Assembly: GCA_019233415.1 (NCBI GenBank)
Contig: JAFAMK010000177.1
Location: 1 to 28,675, forward strand
Direction of reading: 5' to 3'
From: Vulcanimicrobiota bacterium
GTDB taxonomy: Bacteria; Vulcanimicrobiota; Vulcanimicrobiia; Vulcanimicrobiales; Vulcanimicrobiaceae
DNA: 28,675 bases
Within the stretch, counting starts at the first letter, position 1. Every line of letters begins with the position of its first letter. Below the pieces are notes generated by a model. That model made no database searches. It was not told where the DNA came from and saw only the letters and a list, made by a program, of their open reading frames with translations. Position numbers and translations under genes: made by a program. This document shows positions 17,228 through 24,971 of this stretch, piece after piece.

Positions 17228-17822
17228 GCGCCGCAACGCGCAACTCCAGCGCGATCCCGGCCTCCCGCCGCCGCGTCCGCAAATGATCGCGCAACCGCGC
17301 CAGTCCTTCAAGCTGATCCTTCGTCGGCTCCCCGCTCAACTCCAAGTGCAGCACATGATGCGCGCCATCCGCCCGCTGCAGCAAATCGCCAAGCCGATCC
17401 ACAAACGGCGTCAGCGCCTGCACGATCCCATCCGCCGTCCGATACGGCTCGAGCCCGAGGTCGAGCGCCTTCACCGCGACGACGCGCGACGATTCCTCAC
17501 GCTCGTCGAGCAGATCGAGCGACGGACTCAACTGCCATAGCACGATCCCCTCGCGGTCGTCGACCTCGGCGCGAGGCGCGTCGTCGGCCTGCGTTCTGCC
17601 GAGCCCGAAGCGGACCGGCAGCGCGCCGCGGACGGCGACGTCGGCAAAGTGATGCGCCGACGCCGCAGTGGCTCCCCCTTCGGCAGACTCGCGCCCTTCG
17701 ACGGGCTCAGGATGACGGGGTGGTTCTCCCGTCATCCTGAGCGGTTGTCCCGTCATCCTGAGCGGCTCTCCCGTCATCCTGAGCTTGTCGAAGGGCGTGC
17801 GCCGCGCGCGGCGAGCGAACAT
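17190..17822 (-). CDS. Unrecognised 210-aa protein with repeat-encoded N-terminal region
   Basis: The frame starts at ATG 17822, 5 bp after the previous gene's stop, and ends at TAG 17190-17192 inside the 3' end of the convergent LuxR gene. Residues about 10-45 (FDKLRMTGEPLRMTGQPLRM and HPEPVEGRE) are simply the translation of the palindromic repeats at 17694-17795. Downstream, from about residue 58 (HHFADVAVRGALPVRFGLG ... GIVLWQLSPSLDLL ... VLHLELSGEP), it reads like an ordinary soluble alpha/beta protein. I recognise no family. Position at the end of the eCIS operon, where cargo genes often sit, is the only functional hint. The repeats may be an in-frame insertion or may have replaced the original start; the gene could also be decaying. 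Confidence 0.5.
   Translation of the reverse strand: MFARRARRTPFDKLRMTGEPLRMTGQPLRMTGEPPRHPEPVEGRESAEGGATAASAHHFADVAVRGALPVRFGLGRTQADDAPRAEVDDREGIVLWQLSPSLDLLDEREESSRVVAVKALDLGLEPYRTADGIVQALTPFVDRLGDLLQRADGAHHVLHLELSGEPTKDQLEGLARLRDHLRTRRREAGIALELRVAAPSGQPELRPPKP
17694..17719. repeat. Inverted copy of the dispersed repeat
   Basis: Reads CCCTTCGACGGGCTCAGGAT on the + strand and ends in GACGGG. It is the reverse complement of the 17770-17795 copy with two mismatches. Together the two copies could form a long hairpin of about 26 bp with a 50-nt loop inside the 210-aa ORF. Confidence 0.85.
17728..17795. repeat. Tandem array of 21-bp half-repeats ending in a full repeat copy
   Basis: GTCATCCTGAGC recurs at an exact 21-bp period: units 17728-17748 and 17749-17769, then the full 26-bp copy at 17770-17795. 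The first two units diverge after GAGCGG and lack the GTCGAAGGG half. Twenty-one bp equals seven codons, so copy-number change preserves the overlapping leftward frame (PLRMTGQ/PLRMTGE). Confidence 0.85.
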
Positions 17823-17827
17823 CGCGA

Positions 17828-18913
17828 TCAGAAGTCTTCGACGTGCGTGCGGCGTGGATTGATCCCGGTGAAATCGAGGCGCAGGCCGCCGCCGAGGTTC
17901 CAGCGATGCTCATCCGGGTTCGCGACGCTCGACCACGGTTCGGCGAAGAGCCACGGCTCGAGTCCGACACCCCAGTCTCCCCAGGTGTGCTGGTAGCCGA
18001 ACAAGCCGAGATTCAGCAAGAACGAGGCGGGGAACTTGCTGTTGGGGTCGGCATCGGTGTGACCGCTCAGTCCGAGGTTTGCGCCGGCAGTAAACTCCCA
18101 GTTCAGGACGTCGTGCTTGGAGAGGTTCTTCGAAACGTTGAGTCCGAGGAACGGCGAAAGCCAGCCGGCGACGTTCACGTCGTTGACCGCTCCCCACCGT
18201 GCGAGCGTCGCGCCCCACACGAGATCGACGTCCCAACTGTCCGGCTTCATCCATGAGTGCGCGATCATGAAATTGAGGTTCGGGTTGAAGCTCCAACCTT
18301 GCGGCGGTATCGGACGGTCCGGCTCCGCACCCCACCCTTGGTAGAGCTGGAGCCACGCACCGGTCCCGAATCCGACGCCGTCGCCCTTCGGCTGCTCCGG
18401 ACCGAGGTGGAGCGTCGCGCCGAGCAAGCCGCTCCCCGTGGCTTTGTCCTTCTTGTAAGGGTCTGTTACGCCGAATCCGCCGATGAGTCCGAACTCCGCG
18501 TTGTTCCAGAGGCGGTCGCGCACGTTGACCGTGAACGACGGCCGAAAGGACCACTTCTGACCCGACATCGTCTCCGACATGAACGGCAGCGCACCGAAGA
18601 ACTCCGTCGTCAGCGTGTAGAGCGGGTTGTCCGCCATCCACGCCGGATTCGTGATGCCGAGATTCGCCAGGTTCGCCTGCGGGAGATCGGGCTCGGTCGC
18701 TTTCGCCGTCGCCGCTTCCGACGTCGAGGCTGGTGGAGGGAGGGTGTCCGGCAGCGTGTCGTCGGTCTTCACCGGCGGGAATCGGTAGCCATAGGGAGTC
18801 CAATACCGCGACCAACCTGTTCCAAGCGTCAGGCTCGGCGGACGGAGTTGAAAACGGTTCGTGGCTGGGTCATAAAACCGCGGGAGCGATGAGTCGTACG
18901 CAGGGTCTCCCAT
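17828..18913 (-). CDS. Signal-less beta-barrel-like protein, possible eCIS-associated product
   Basis: A 361-aa protein I cannot place in a named family. After a Pro-rich N-terminus (about 1-75) come many alternating aromatic/glycine strands typical of beta-barrels: SFRPSFTVNVRDRLW, AEFGLIGGFGV, GFGTGAWLQLYQGWG, FNPNLNFMIAHSWM, GWLSPFLGLNVSK, FLLNLGLFGYQHTWGDWGVG and WNLGGGLRLDFTG, ending in Phe. No signal peptide is visible, unlike outer-membrane proteins exported by Sec. GGAAGGAG precedes the ATG at 18913. It lies 18 bp after the AAA+ ATPase stop, a place where eCIS loci often carry cargo. It might be a payload, an accessory structural protein, or an outer-membrane protein with an unannotated leader; context favours the first two (inference). 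Confidence 0.75.
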   Translation of the reverse strand: MGDPAYDSSLPRFYDPATNRFQLRPPSLTLGTGWSRYWTPYGYRFPPVKTDDTLPDTLPPPASTSEAATAKATEPDLPQANLANLGITNPAWMADNPLYTLTTEFFGALPFMSETMSGQKWSFRPSFTVNVRDRLWNNAEFGLIGGFGVTDPYKKDKATGSGLLGATLHLGPEQPKGDGVGFGTGAWLQLYQGWGAEPDRPIPPQGWSFNPNLNFMIAHSWMKPDSWDVDLVWGATLARWGAVNDVNVAGWLSPFLGLNVSKNLSKHDVLNWEFTAGANLGLSGHTDADPNSKFPASFLLNLGLFGYQHTWGDWGVGLEPWLFAEPWSSVANPDEHRWNLGGGLRLDFTGINPRRTHVEDF

Positions 18914-18931
18914 TTCGTCGGTCTCCTTCCG

Positions 18932-20878
18932 TCAGAGCCACCCGGCGGTTTCGGCGTCGGTGAGGGGGCGTTCGAGCTTCGTGTATTCGCTGCGCGCGGC
19001 ATCGAGAAGATGCGTCATGCGCACGGGTTCGCCGACGTCGGCGGCGAGGAAGGCGGCGTGCAGGGCGATGTTGCAGATCTCGCCGCCGGAGACGTTGAGG
19101 CGCGCGAGCTTTTCGACGTCGAGGCCGTCGCGCGGGGTGCGCGGCGGGAAGATCGTGCGCCAGATTGCGGCGCGCTGTTCGGGGCCGGGTGAAGGGAAGT
19201 GGACGATAAAACGGATTCGGCGGAGGAACGCGGGATCGAGTGCGGACTTCATGTTCGTCGTCAGGATCGCGAGGCCGCGGTACGCCTCCATACGCTGCAG
19301 CAGGTAGCTGACCTCGACGTTCGCGTAGCGGTCGTGGCTGTCGCGAACCTCGCTGCGTTTGCCGAAGATCGCGTCCGCTTCGTCGAAGAGCAGCACCGCG
19401 CCACCGGCTTCGGCGGCGTCGAAGATGCGACCGAGGTTCTTCTCGGTCTCGCCGATGTATTTGTTCACGACTTGGCTGAGGTCGATGCGGTAGAGGTCGA
19501 GTCGCGCTTGCGCGGCGAGGACCTCGGCGGCCATCGTTTTGCCCGTCCCGGAGCGGCCCTCGAAGAGCACCGTGATGCCGAGGCCGCGCCGGCCGCGCGC
19601 GAAGCCCCAGTCGTCGTAGACCGTCGTGCGCCCGCGGACGTGTAGCAGAATCTCGGCGAGCAGCTTGCGCTGCGGCGCGGGAAGCACGAGATCGTCCCAG
19701 CCCGCAGCCGGTTCGATGCGCTGCGCCAGCCGGTCGAGCCGCGGACGCGCCTGCGCGCGGCACGCGTCCCACAAGTCGTCGCCGAGGCAGGCGGCGGCGA
19801 TCGCCGACGCGCTCAAGTCGAACTGCGCGACGAGCGGCGCGACGTTGGCGCGGCGGTCGGCGCGCGCGAGCGCGGCCTGCCAGAGCGCGCGCTGCTCGGC
19901 GGTCGTCGGGCGTTCGAGCTGCAGGATGAACGACGCGCGCTCCGTCTCATGCCGCGACGGTCCCGCGATGAACACGACGCCGCGCGTGCGTTCGAGGACG
20001 AGTGCGAGCGACGCGCTCTGCGCCGGTTCGAGCGGAACGCCGTCGCATTCGAGCAAGAGCGCGCCGGCGCTCATCAGCGCTTCGCGCTCCCAGATGCGGA
20101 TGAACGCGTCGGCTTCGGCGGCGTTGCTCGGCACGCGCGCCACGTCCATCACCGCGAGCTGCAGTCCGGCGGCAGCGGCCGCGGCGGCGGCGATACGGCG
20201 GGCGGTGCCACGGTCGCCGCACAGTTGCACCAGCGGAAGATACGGCGTCGGGCCGGCCGCCGACCAGGCCGCGCCGATCCGGTCGACCGCAGCGCGCTGC
20301 GACGGTGGCAGGTCGTCGGCGAAACGGACCGGCTCGACGATGCCGCGTAGGCGTTCGTCGAGGTACTGCACGCCGGTGAGGAAGTGCAGCACGCGCTCGT
20401 CGATGCGGAGTTGCGTCGCCGTCAGCGTCGCGGGATGCGCGGGCTCGATGAGGCCCCAGGCGCGCAGCGCACCGGACGGCGCGAGCGCGCTCCACTGCGC
20501 GCGTGGGTGCGCGGCGAGCGCGAGCCCGAAGGTCGGATAGCGGCACTTTGGGTCGCCGTGCGCAGCCGCGCAAGCCGCACCGAACGTGCCATCCAGCTCG
20601 ATCCCCGCGCACATGACGAGCAGGTCGCGCTCGAACGGCGAGAGCCCGACTGCGGCGGCGAGGCGCTGCAAGACCGACGGCGCGGGCATCGCCGCTTCTG
20701 CCGCCGCCAACTCGCGCTCTGCGCGTTCGACCGCGTCGCGCACGATTGCTGTGCCGTTCGTGCGTGCGGTGTGTGCGTCGAGAAGCGCGCGCACGACGGC
20801 GAGTGCGGCGGTGAGGTGACGCTGGTTCGCTTCGAGCCAGGATGCGGCGGTCGGGGCGGCGTCGCGTGGGGCGTTCAC
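18932..20878 (-). CDS. eCIS-type AAA+ ATPase (Afp15/Pvc15-like)
   Basis: This 648-aa cytoplasmic protein has the layout of eCIS-associated ATPases, thought to act in particle assembly or cargo loading. An N-terminal helical region (about 1-200) with SPFERDLLVMCAGIELD is typical. A degenerate first AAA-like domain follows (about 215-330), where the P-loop position reads CGDRGTARRI and lacks GKT. The second AAA+ domain is intact: Walker A GRSGTGKT (441-448), Walker B LLFDEADAIF (496-505), sensor 1 TTNMKSALD, arginine finger region FLRRIRFIVHFPSP and sensor 2 SGGEI. The GTG start at 20878 overlaps the DUF4255 stop by 4 bp (GTGA), which fixes the start; the upstream-open frame is not used. Confidence 0.9.
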   Translation of the reverse strand: MNAPRDAAPTAASWLEANQRHLTAALAVVRALLDAHTARTNGTAIVRDAVERAERELAAAEAAMPAPSVLQRLAAAVGLSPFERDLLVMCAGIELDGTFGAACAAAHGDPKCRYPTFGLALAAHPRAQWSALAPSGALRAWGLIEPAHPATLTATQLRIDERVLHFLTGVQYLDERLRGIVEPVRFADDLPPSQRAAVDRIGAAWSAAGPTPYLPLVQLCGDRGTARRIAAAAAAAAGLQLAVMDVARVPSNAAEADAFIRIWEREALMSAGALLLECDGVPLEPAQSASLALVLERTRGVVFIAGPSRHETERASFILQLERPTTAEQRALWQAALARADRRANVAPLVAQFDLSASAIAAACLGDDLWDACRAQARPRLDRLAQRIEPAAGWDDLVLPAPQRKLLAEILLHVRGRTTVYDDWGFARGRRGLGITVLFEGRSGTGKTMAAEVLAAQARLDLYRIDLSQVVNKYIGETEKNLGRIFDAAEAGGAVLLFDEADAIFGKRSEVRDSHDRYANVEVSYLLQRMEAYRGLAILTTNMKSALDPAFLRRIRFIVHFPSPGPEQRAAIWRTIFPPRTPRDGLDVEKLARLNVSGGEICNIALHAAFLAADVGEPVRMTHLLDAARSEYTKLERPLTDAETAGWL

Positions 20879-21441
20879 GACGCTGCCGCGAGTGGTTCGA
20901 CTCGCGTCTCCTCGTGGTCGATCAGGACGACACCGGCTTGGTAGGCGACGGCGAGCGCGCTCGGGAGCTGGAAGAACGACGACCAGATCTTCGAGAGGTC
21001 GTCGAGTGTGAGCGGGAGCGGCGCAAAGGTGACCGGATCGTCCTGCAGAGCGAGGTTCGACGTCATCGGCACGCCGACGTTGAGGAATTGCGCCCTCTCC
21101 TCGACCGCGCGGACGCGTTCCGGGGTCAGGACCGCTTCGTCGTGCAGGCGGCTCACCGCGCTTCCGAGCAGCAGTTGCGGCTCGCAGCGGCTCTCGTCGC
21201 CGTGGAACGTCAGGAGATAGTGCAGGTCGAGCGCGACCTGCTCGCGCGCGTCGAGCGCACGCCACGCGCCGTGCGGGAGAATTTGATAGAGTGCGACGTT
21301 GATATGCGGCGCGGAGACGGCGTCTTCGTCTTTCCGCGGGCGGTCGATGACGACGCGCGCGCCGTGGACGACCGAGGCGGCTTCGGCGAGGATTGCTTGC
21401 AGCGTCGCGGTGACCGTTGCGACGGCGAGGTAGTTGCTCAT
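20875..21441 (-). CDS. DUF4255 / Pvc16 N-terminal family protein (eCIS tube/sheath cap)
   Basis: This 188-aa protein matches the DUF4255 (Pvc16_N) family, which caps the distal end of the contractile tube and sheath in Afp/PVC particles. Typical features are the start MSNYLAVATVTATLQAIL, the middle VALYQILPHGAWR, the LDLHYLLTFHGDE motif and the C-terminal LPLTLDDLSKIWSSFFQ followed by LPSALAVAYQAGVVLID. The length is normal for the short form. The ATG at 21441 overlaps the PAAR-like stop (ATGA) and the C-terminus overlaps the ATPase start (GTGA). This is the strongest single marker that the locus is an eCIS and not a type VI system or ordinary phage tail. Confidence 0.93.
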   Translation of the reverse strand: MSNYLAVATVTATLQAILAEAASVVHGARVVIDRPRKDEDAVSAPHINVALYQILPHGAWRALDAREQVALDLHYLLTFHGDESRCEPQLLLGSAVSRLHDEAVLTPERVRAVEERAQFLNVGVPMTSNLALQDDPVTFAPLPLTLDDLSKIWSSFFQLPSALAVAYQAGVVLIDHEETRVEPLAAAS

Positions 21442-21770
21442 GGTGGCGAGTTGTCCGTGACAAAGGGTGCGGCGGGTGGGCCGAGGATCGTGAGAATCCC
21501 CGGCGGGCTCGGAATCTCGTCGCCGATCCGCGTGAGCGGATTGGCACCGACGATGACGCCGCTGCTGCCGAGCGGGCCGATCACCGTCGGGTACGGGAAG
21601 CCCCAGACCGAGTTGATCATCAGACAGATCGACGTGCTCGTCGCGAGCGGCATCCCGCCGGCCGTGATCGCCGGCGGCAAGACGACGAGGATCACGCCGG
21701 TGTCGGGCGGCCCGGACGCGCCCGGCGTGACGATCACCGAGCACCCGATCGTGACCGGCGGCCCCGGCAC
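21438..21770 (-). CDS. PAAR-like spike tip protein
   Basis: This 110-aa protein looks like the PAAR-like tip that sharpens the spike of contractile systems. It is rich in Pro/Gly and short hydrophobic strands, with GGMPLATSTSICLMINSVWG, FPYPTVIGPLGSSGVIVG and NPLTRIGDEIPS, as in other PAAR-like proteins of eCIS loci. The GTG at 21770 begins 1 bp after the spike gene's TAG. The stop overlaps the DUF4255 start. Translation coupling to the spike gene fits a 1:1 tip-spike assembly. No C-terminal toxin extension is present. Confidence 0.88.
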   Translation of the reverse strand: MPGPPVTIGCSVIVTPGASGPPDTGVILVVLPPAITAGGMPLATSTSICLMINSVWGFPYPTVIGPLGSSGVIVGANPLTRIGDEIPSPPGILTILGPPAAPFVTDNSPP

Positions 21771-21771
21771 G

Positions 21772-22587
21772 CTACGGCACGAACGACGTCATGCCGCTCA
21801 CCGACACCGTCGTCCCTTGAATTTCCACGCCGACGCCGCCGTCGAGCGACGCGCCGCTCGTGCCGCTGAGGCTGAGTTCGGCCTGCGCCTCGATGTCGAC
21901 CGAGGTCATCGAGCTGATCGTGACGCTCTGCGCCTGGAGCGTCATGTCGCCGTCGGCCTTGAGCGAGAGACTTCCGATCGCCTGGACCGCGATGTCGCCG
22001 TCCTGGCTCATCGTGATCGTCGTCCCGCCCGCGACGACCGTCACCGTTCCGCCGCTCCCGTCCGGCTGGTCGAGGGTCATCTCGCTCTTGCCGGCAGTCG
22101 CCTTCACCGTGCCGTCGGTGATCCGCACGACGATCTTTGGCGGCATCTCGATGATCATTTCGCGCGGCGGGTCGTTGTCTTGGTGGTTGCGGATCGCCGC
22201 TTTGATCGTCTTGCCGTCATCTGCGGCCAGAGGCAGCCGGAAGATCACTTCGTTTGCGTCGTTGAGCGGAGGGCGGTCGTCACCGTTGTAGAGACGGCCG
22301 ACGACGAGCGGCTGATTGACGTCGCCCTGGTCGAACGTCACGAGCACCAGGTCGCCGACGTTCGGGATCGCGGCGGTTCCGATGTGCGGCGTGACGACCG
22401 GAACGGAATGCAACAGCAGCCCGCTGTTCTTCAGGCGGACGTCGCAGCCGTAGTTGTCCTCGTCGCCGGCGTCGCGGTGCGGCGCGATCGCCTCGACGAG
22501 GCCCAGCTCGGAGATGCGCAAGCTGCGCAGCTCGTAGCGGACGATCTGCTGGATGGTGCCGAAGAACGACGAGGACGCGATGCTCAT
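21772..22587 (-). CDS. gp5-like baseplate spike protein
   Basis: This 271-aa protein is the central spike, sitting on the tube tip and carrying PAAR. An OB-fold like gp5/VgrG spans about 20-105 (GLVEAIAPHRDAGD, YGCDVRLKN, IPNVGDLVLVTFDQGDVNQP, LVVGRLYNGDDRPP). The rest is a triple-stranded beta-helix-type repeat region: GDIAVQAIGSLSLKADGDMT then LQAQSVTISSMTSVDIEAQA. It lacks the gpD/gp27 hub portion, which is encoded separately by the preceding gene, in contrast to fused VgrG-type spikes. The ATG at 22587 overlaps the hub stop (ATGA). Confidence 0.9.
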   Translation of the reverse strand: MSIASSSFFGTIQQIVRYELRSLRISELGLVEAIAPHRDAGDEDNYGCDVRLKNSGLLLHSVPVVTPHIGTAAIPNVGDLVLVTFDQGDVNQPLVVGRLYNGDDRPPLNDANEVIFRLPLAADDGKTIKAAIRNHQDNDPPREMIIEMPPKIVVRITDGTVKATAGKSEMTLDQPDGSGGTVTVVAGGTTITMSQDGDIAVQAIGSLSLKADGDMTLQAQSVTISSMTSVDIEAQAELSLSGTSGASLDGGVGVEIQGTTVSVSGMTSFVP

Positions 22588-23591
22588 TGCTGCACCGTGA
22601 TCGCGCGGAAGCCGACCAGCGTCGTGAAACCCTCGTCCTTGGTGACGCGGTGGCGCACGCTGCGCACCTGGAAGCTCGTGTTCAGCGTCGTGTCGGCCAT
22701 GCTGCGCAGCGCGATCGCGTCGCCGAGCTTCACCTCGGCGCGCCCGATCGTCAGCAGCCTGCCCGTCAGCGTGCGCTGCTGGATCGCAAGCCCATGTGCC
22801 GCGGCGGCGCTCTGCGCGGCGTCGGCAGTGCGCAGCGACGGCCGTTCGAGCAGTTGCACCGGGCTCGCGCTCCCTGACGTCCCCTTCGAGCTGCTGAAGT
22901 CCTTGGTGAGCCACGGCCACGAATCGTTGCCCTTGCTCCCGGTCGGGCTCTCGCCCCACGCGACGACGCTTCCCGCCGACGCCTGTGCGCGCAGGACGTC
23001 GAGGCTCAGGATGTGCTTGCCGCTCTCGAAGACGTGCACGGCGTTGCCGCCGTTGAACTTCTGGAAGACGACCTTTCCGTCGGGGTTGATGTAGAGGTCG
23101 AACCCGCAGAGCTGCGCCAGCTCGCGCATGTGCACATAGACGCTGCGCCGCCCGTCGACGACGTAGCCCGGGAAGGTGATCCCGTCGTCGGCCGTCGCGA
23201 CCGCCACCTTCCCTTCGTTCGCGAGGTCCTGCACGATCGCGCCCGCGGTCTTGCTTTGATACGAGCGGTCGACGAACGTGCGCAACAGCGTGTTGGCCGC
23301 CGTGTAGCTCGTCACGCGCGCGGTTTCCAACCCTTGATCGACGGCGACGACGCCCGCGGTGATGACGGTCGTCAAGCCGGCGCTCTCGTCGGCGTAGCCC
23401 AGAGCGATGGTCGCGGGATCGTCGACAGCGGGCTGCAATCCGCCGAGCGCTCCGAGCGTCAGCACCGCGCGGTCGATCGGCGTGTCGAGGTCCAGCTCGA
23501 CGAGGATTTCCACCGCCGTGCTGGTCTGCGGGTCGTTCGTCGTGTCGACGGCCTTCTTGCCGACCACGAGCTTGTATCCCGGCGTCAGCAT
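22584..23591 (-). CDS. Phage late-control D (gpD/gp27-like) baseplate hub protein
   Basis: This 335-aa protein resembles the gpD/gp27 hub, the trimeric ring joining tube and spike. Typical elements are the short first beta domain (MLTPGYKLVVGKKAV, VEILVELDLDTPIDRAVLTL), a LysM-like/embedded middle section (LLRTFVDRSYQSKTAGAIVQ), GFDLYINPDGKVVFQKFNGG, and a final beta domain (VKLGDAIALRSMADTTLNTS, RHRVTKDEGFTTLVGFRAIT). The ATG at 23591 overlaps the previous stop by one base (TGATG), so the longer upstream frame is not used. Hub and spike are encoded as two coupled genes. Confidence 0.85.
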   Translation of the reverse strand: MLTPGYKLVVGKKAVDTTNDPQTSTAVEILVELDLDTPIDRAVLTLGALGGLQPAVDDPATIALGYADESAGLTTVITAGVVAVDQGLETARVTSYTAANTLLRTFVDRSYQSKTAGAIVQDLANEGKVAVATADDGITFPGYVVDGRRSVYVHMRELAQLCGFDLYINPDGKVVFQKFNGGNAVHVFESGKHILSLDVLRAQASAGSVVAWGESPTGSKGNDSWPWLTKDFSSSKGTSGSASPVQLLERPSLRTADAAQSAAAAHGLAIQQRTLTGRLLTIGRAEVKLGDAIALRSMADTTLNTSFQVRSVRHRVTKDEGFTTLVGFRAITVQQ

Positions 23592-24970
23592 CAGCGCACC
23601 ACGATCGACCCGTTCCGCACGAACACATAGGGCGGCGGCGACCCGTTGTTGACCTGGAGCCGCAGCGGAACGCCGAGCTCCTTGAGCATGCTGAAATCCA
23701 GGCACTCGACCGTCAGCGTGACCTCGGACGGCGTGCCCGTTACGGTGAGCGTCCAGGTGTCCGGCTCGGTCGTGTTCGCGTTCTTGGCGTTCGTGCGCGA
23801 CGTCGTCGGCGCGTTGGCGCCGGTCTGCCCCGTCACCTTGAACATCTTGCTGATGTCCACGATCTGCGGGTAGTCGACACGGATGTAGACCACGGTGATC
23901 GCGATCGTCGCGCCGGCGGTGAACGTCGTCGCCGGCGCCTGCGGCTTGACCGTGATCGTTGCGGTGTCGCCTTTGGCGATCGCGTTGGCGGGATCGAAGA
24001 TGTTGATCGCGGTGATCCGCGTACCACCTTTCGACCAGAACGCCTCGTACGGATCGGGCGTCGCGGTGACTTGCGTCCCGGTCGCGGGCGTCGTTGAGTC
24101 GAACCGCAGCACCTTCGATCCGGACGCGATCGCCTTCAGCTTGCTGGCGTTCCAGTCGGCGATCGTGTCGTCTTTCGCTTCTTCGTGGCACAAGACGATC
24201 CAGGCGGTGGACGACACCTTCGTCGAAACGGCGGTCTTCCACGCGTTCAGCATCGTCGCGCCCGTCGCAAGTTGGTTGATGAAGACCGCGGAGAAATCGA
24301 CCGATCCCCCTTCGAGCGGGCACGTCTCGCGAAAGCCGACCACACCGCGCAGCGGCGTCGGTCCACTCATCACCTTGAGCCAGTCTTCGTGCGTCGGATC
24401 GTCGAGCGTTCCACAGTTGGAAAGCACGACCCACCCCGGCCCGGCGAACGTGCCGCCGCCATTCGCTGCGACCGAAAGCTCGAAAAGCCACTCGCCCGCC
24501 AGGAGGCCGGGGGTCCCGAACATCACGCCGTCATGGAGTCCGTGCGAGCTCAGATAGATGAGGTCGGCGACGGAACCCGTGCCCGCGTCGTTGAGCGCCG
24601 AGCTCGAGCTGTCGGCGCTCGGCCGCATGATGAAGGTGTGCATGAATTGGTCGGAGGCCTTGACGTCGGCGTTCGTGTACGCGGGGTCCGTGTTGCTTCC
24701 GTCGACGCCCTCCGGCATGATGCAGGTGTCGGCGTAGGTCGTCCCCGAGTGGCTCCGCACGAGCCGCTTGATCGGCATCTTCGGGTGCGCGCTGTCGACG
24801 CGGACTTGATCGTTGGCCGGGTCCTTGTTGAGGTCCCAGACGAGGTTCTTCCAGCCGAAGAACGCGTTCCACATGTGGCCGAAGGCGACCGTGTCGAGCG
24901 CATTCGTCACGTCGATCCCGACGTAGCGCCGCACGACCTGGTCCGCCTTCAACTTGACCGATCCCGCCAT
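23591..24970 (-). CDS. Caspase/CHAT-like (clan CD-type) putative peptidase in the eCIS operon
   Basis: This 459-aa protein has a His/Cys pair in the arrangement seen in clan CD cysteine peptidases: hydrophobic strand then His-Gly in DLIYLSSHGLHDG (His143), and about 40 residues later a hydrophobic strand ending in Cys, GWVVLSNCGTLDD (Cys186). The following VVGFRETCPL and a region with AVFINQLATGATMLNAWKTA are also compatible. It may belong to a DUF6345-like group, by recollection only. From about 290 to 459 the protein is beta-rich, Thr/Val-rich and Ig-like. No signal peptide. The ATG at 24970 follows the previous TAG by 1 bp, so it is co-translated with baseplate genes. It could be a cargo toxin, a maturation protease, or an inactive structural relative. 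Confidence 0.7.
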   Translation of the reverse strand: MAGSVKLKADQVVRRYVGIDVTNALDTVAFGHMWNAFFGWKNLVWDLNKDPANDQVRVDSAHPKMPIKRLVRSHSGTTYADTCIMPEGVDGSNTDPAYTNADVKASDQFMHTFIMRPSADSSSSALNDAGTGSVADLIYLSSHGLHDGVMFGTPGLLAGEWLFELSVAANGGGTFAGPGWVVLSNCGTLDDPTHEDWLKVMSGPTPLRGVVGFRETCPLEGGSVDFSAVFINQLATGATMLNAWKTAVSTKVSSTAWIVLCHEEAKDDTIADWNASKLKAIASGSKVLRFDSTTPATGTQVTATPDPYEAFWSKGGTRITAINIFDPANAIAKGDTATITVKPQAPATTFTAGATIAITVVYIRVDYPQIVDISKMFKVTGQTGANAPTTSRTNAKNANTTEPDTWTLTVTGTPSEVTLTVECLDFSMLKELGVPLRLQVNNGSPPPYVFVRNGSIVVR

Positions 24971-24971
24971 G

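Noticed and set aside
17694..17795. CRISPR array
   Set aside because: The repeats are adjacent 21-bp half-units and an inverted copy, with no unique spacers and no cas genes.
18932..21547. 871-aa version of the AAA+ ATPase
   Set aside because: The extra N-terminus reads through the DUF4255 and PAAR genes in another frame; the GTG at 20878 coupled to the DUF4255 stop is the natural start.
22584..24491. 635-aa version of the hub protein
   Set aside because: The extra part is a shadow of the caspase-like gene; the ATG at 23591 overlaps that gene's stop.
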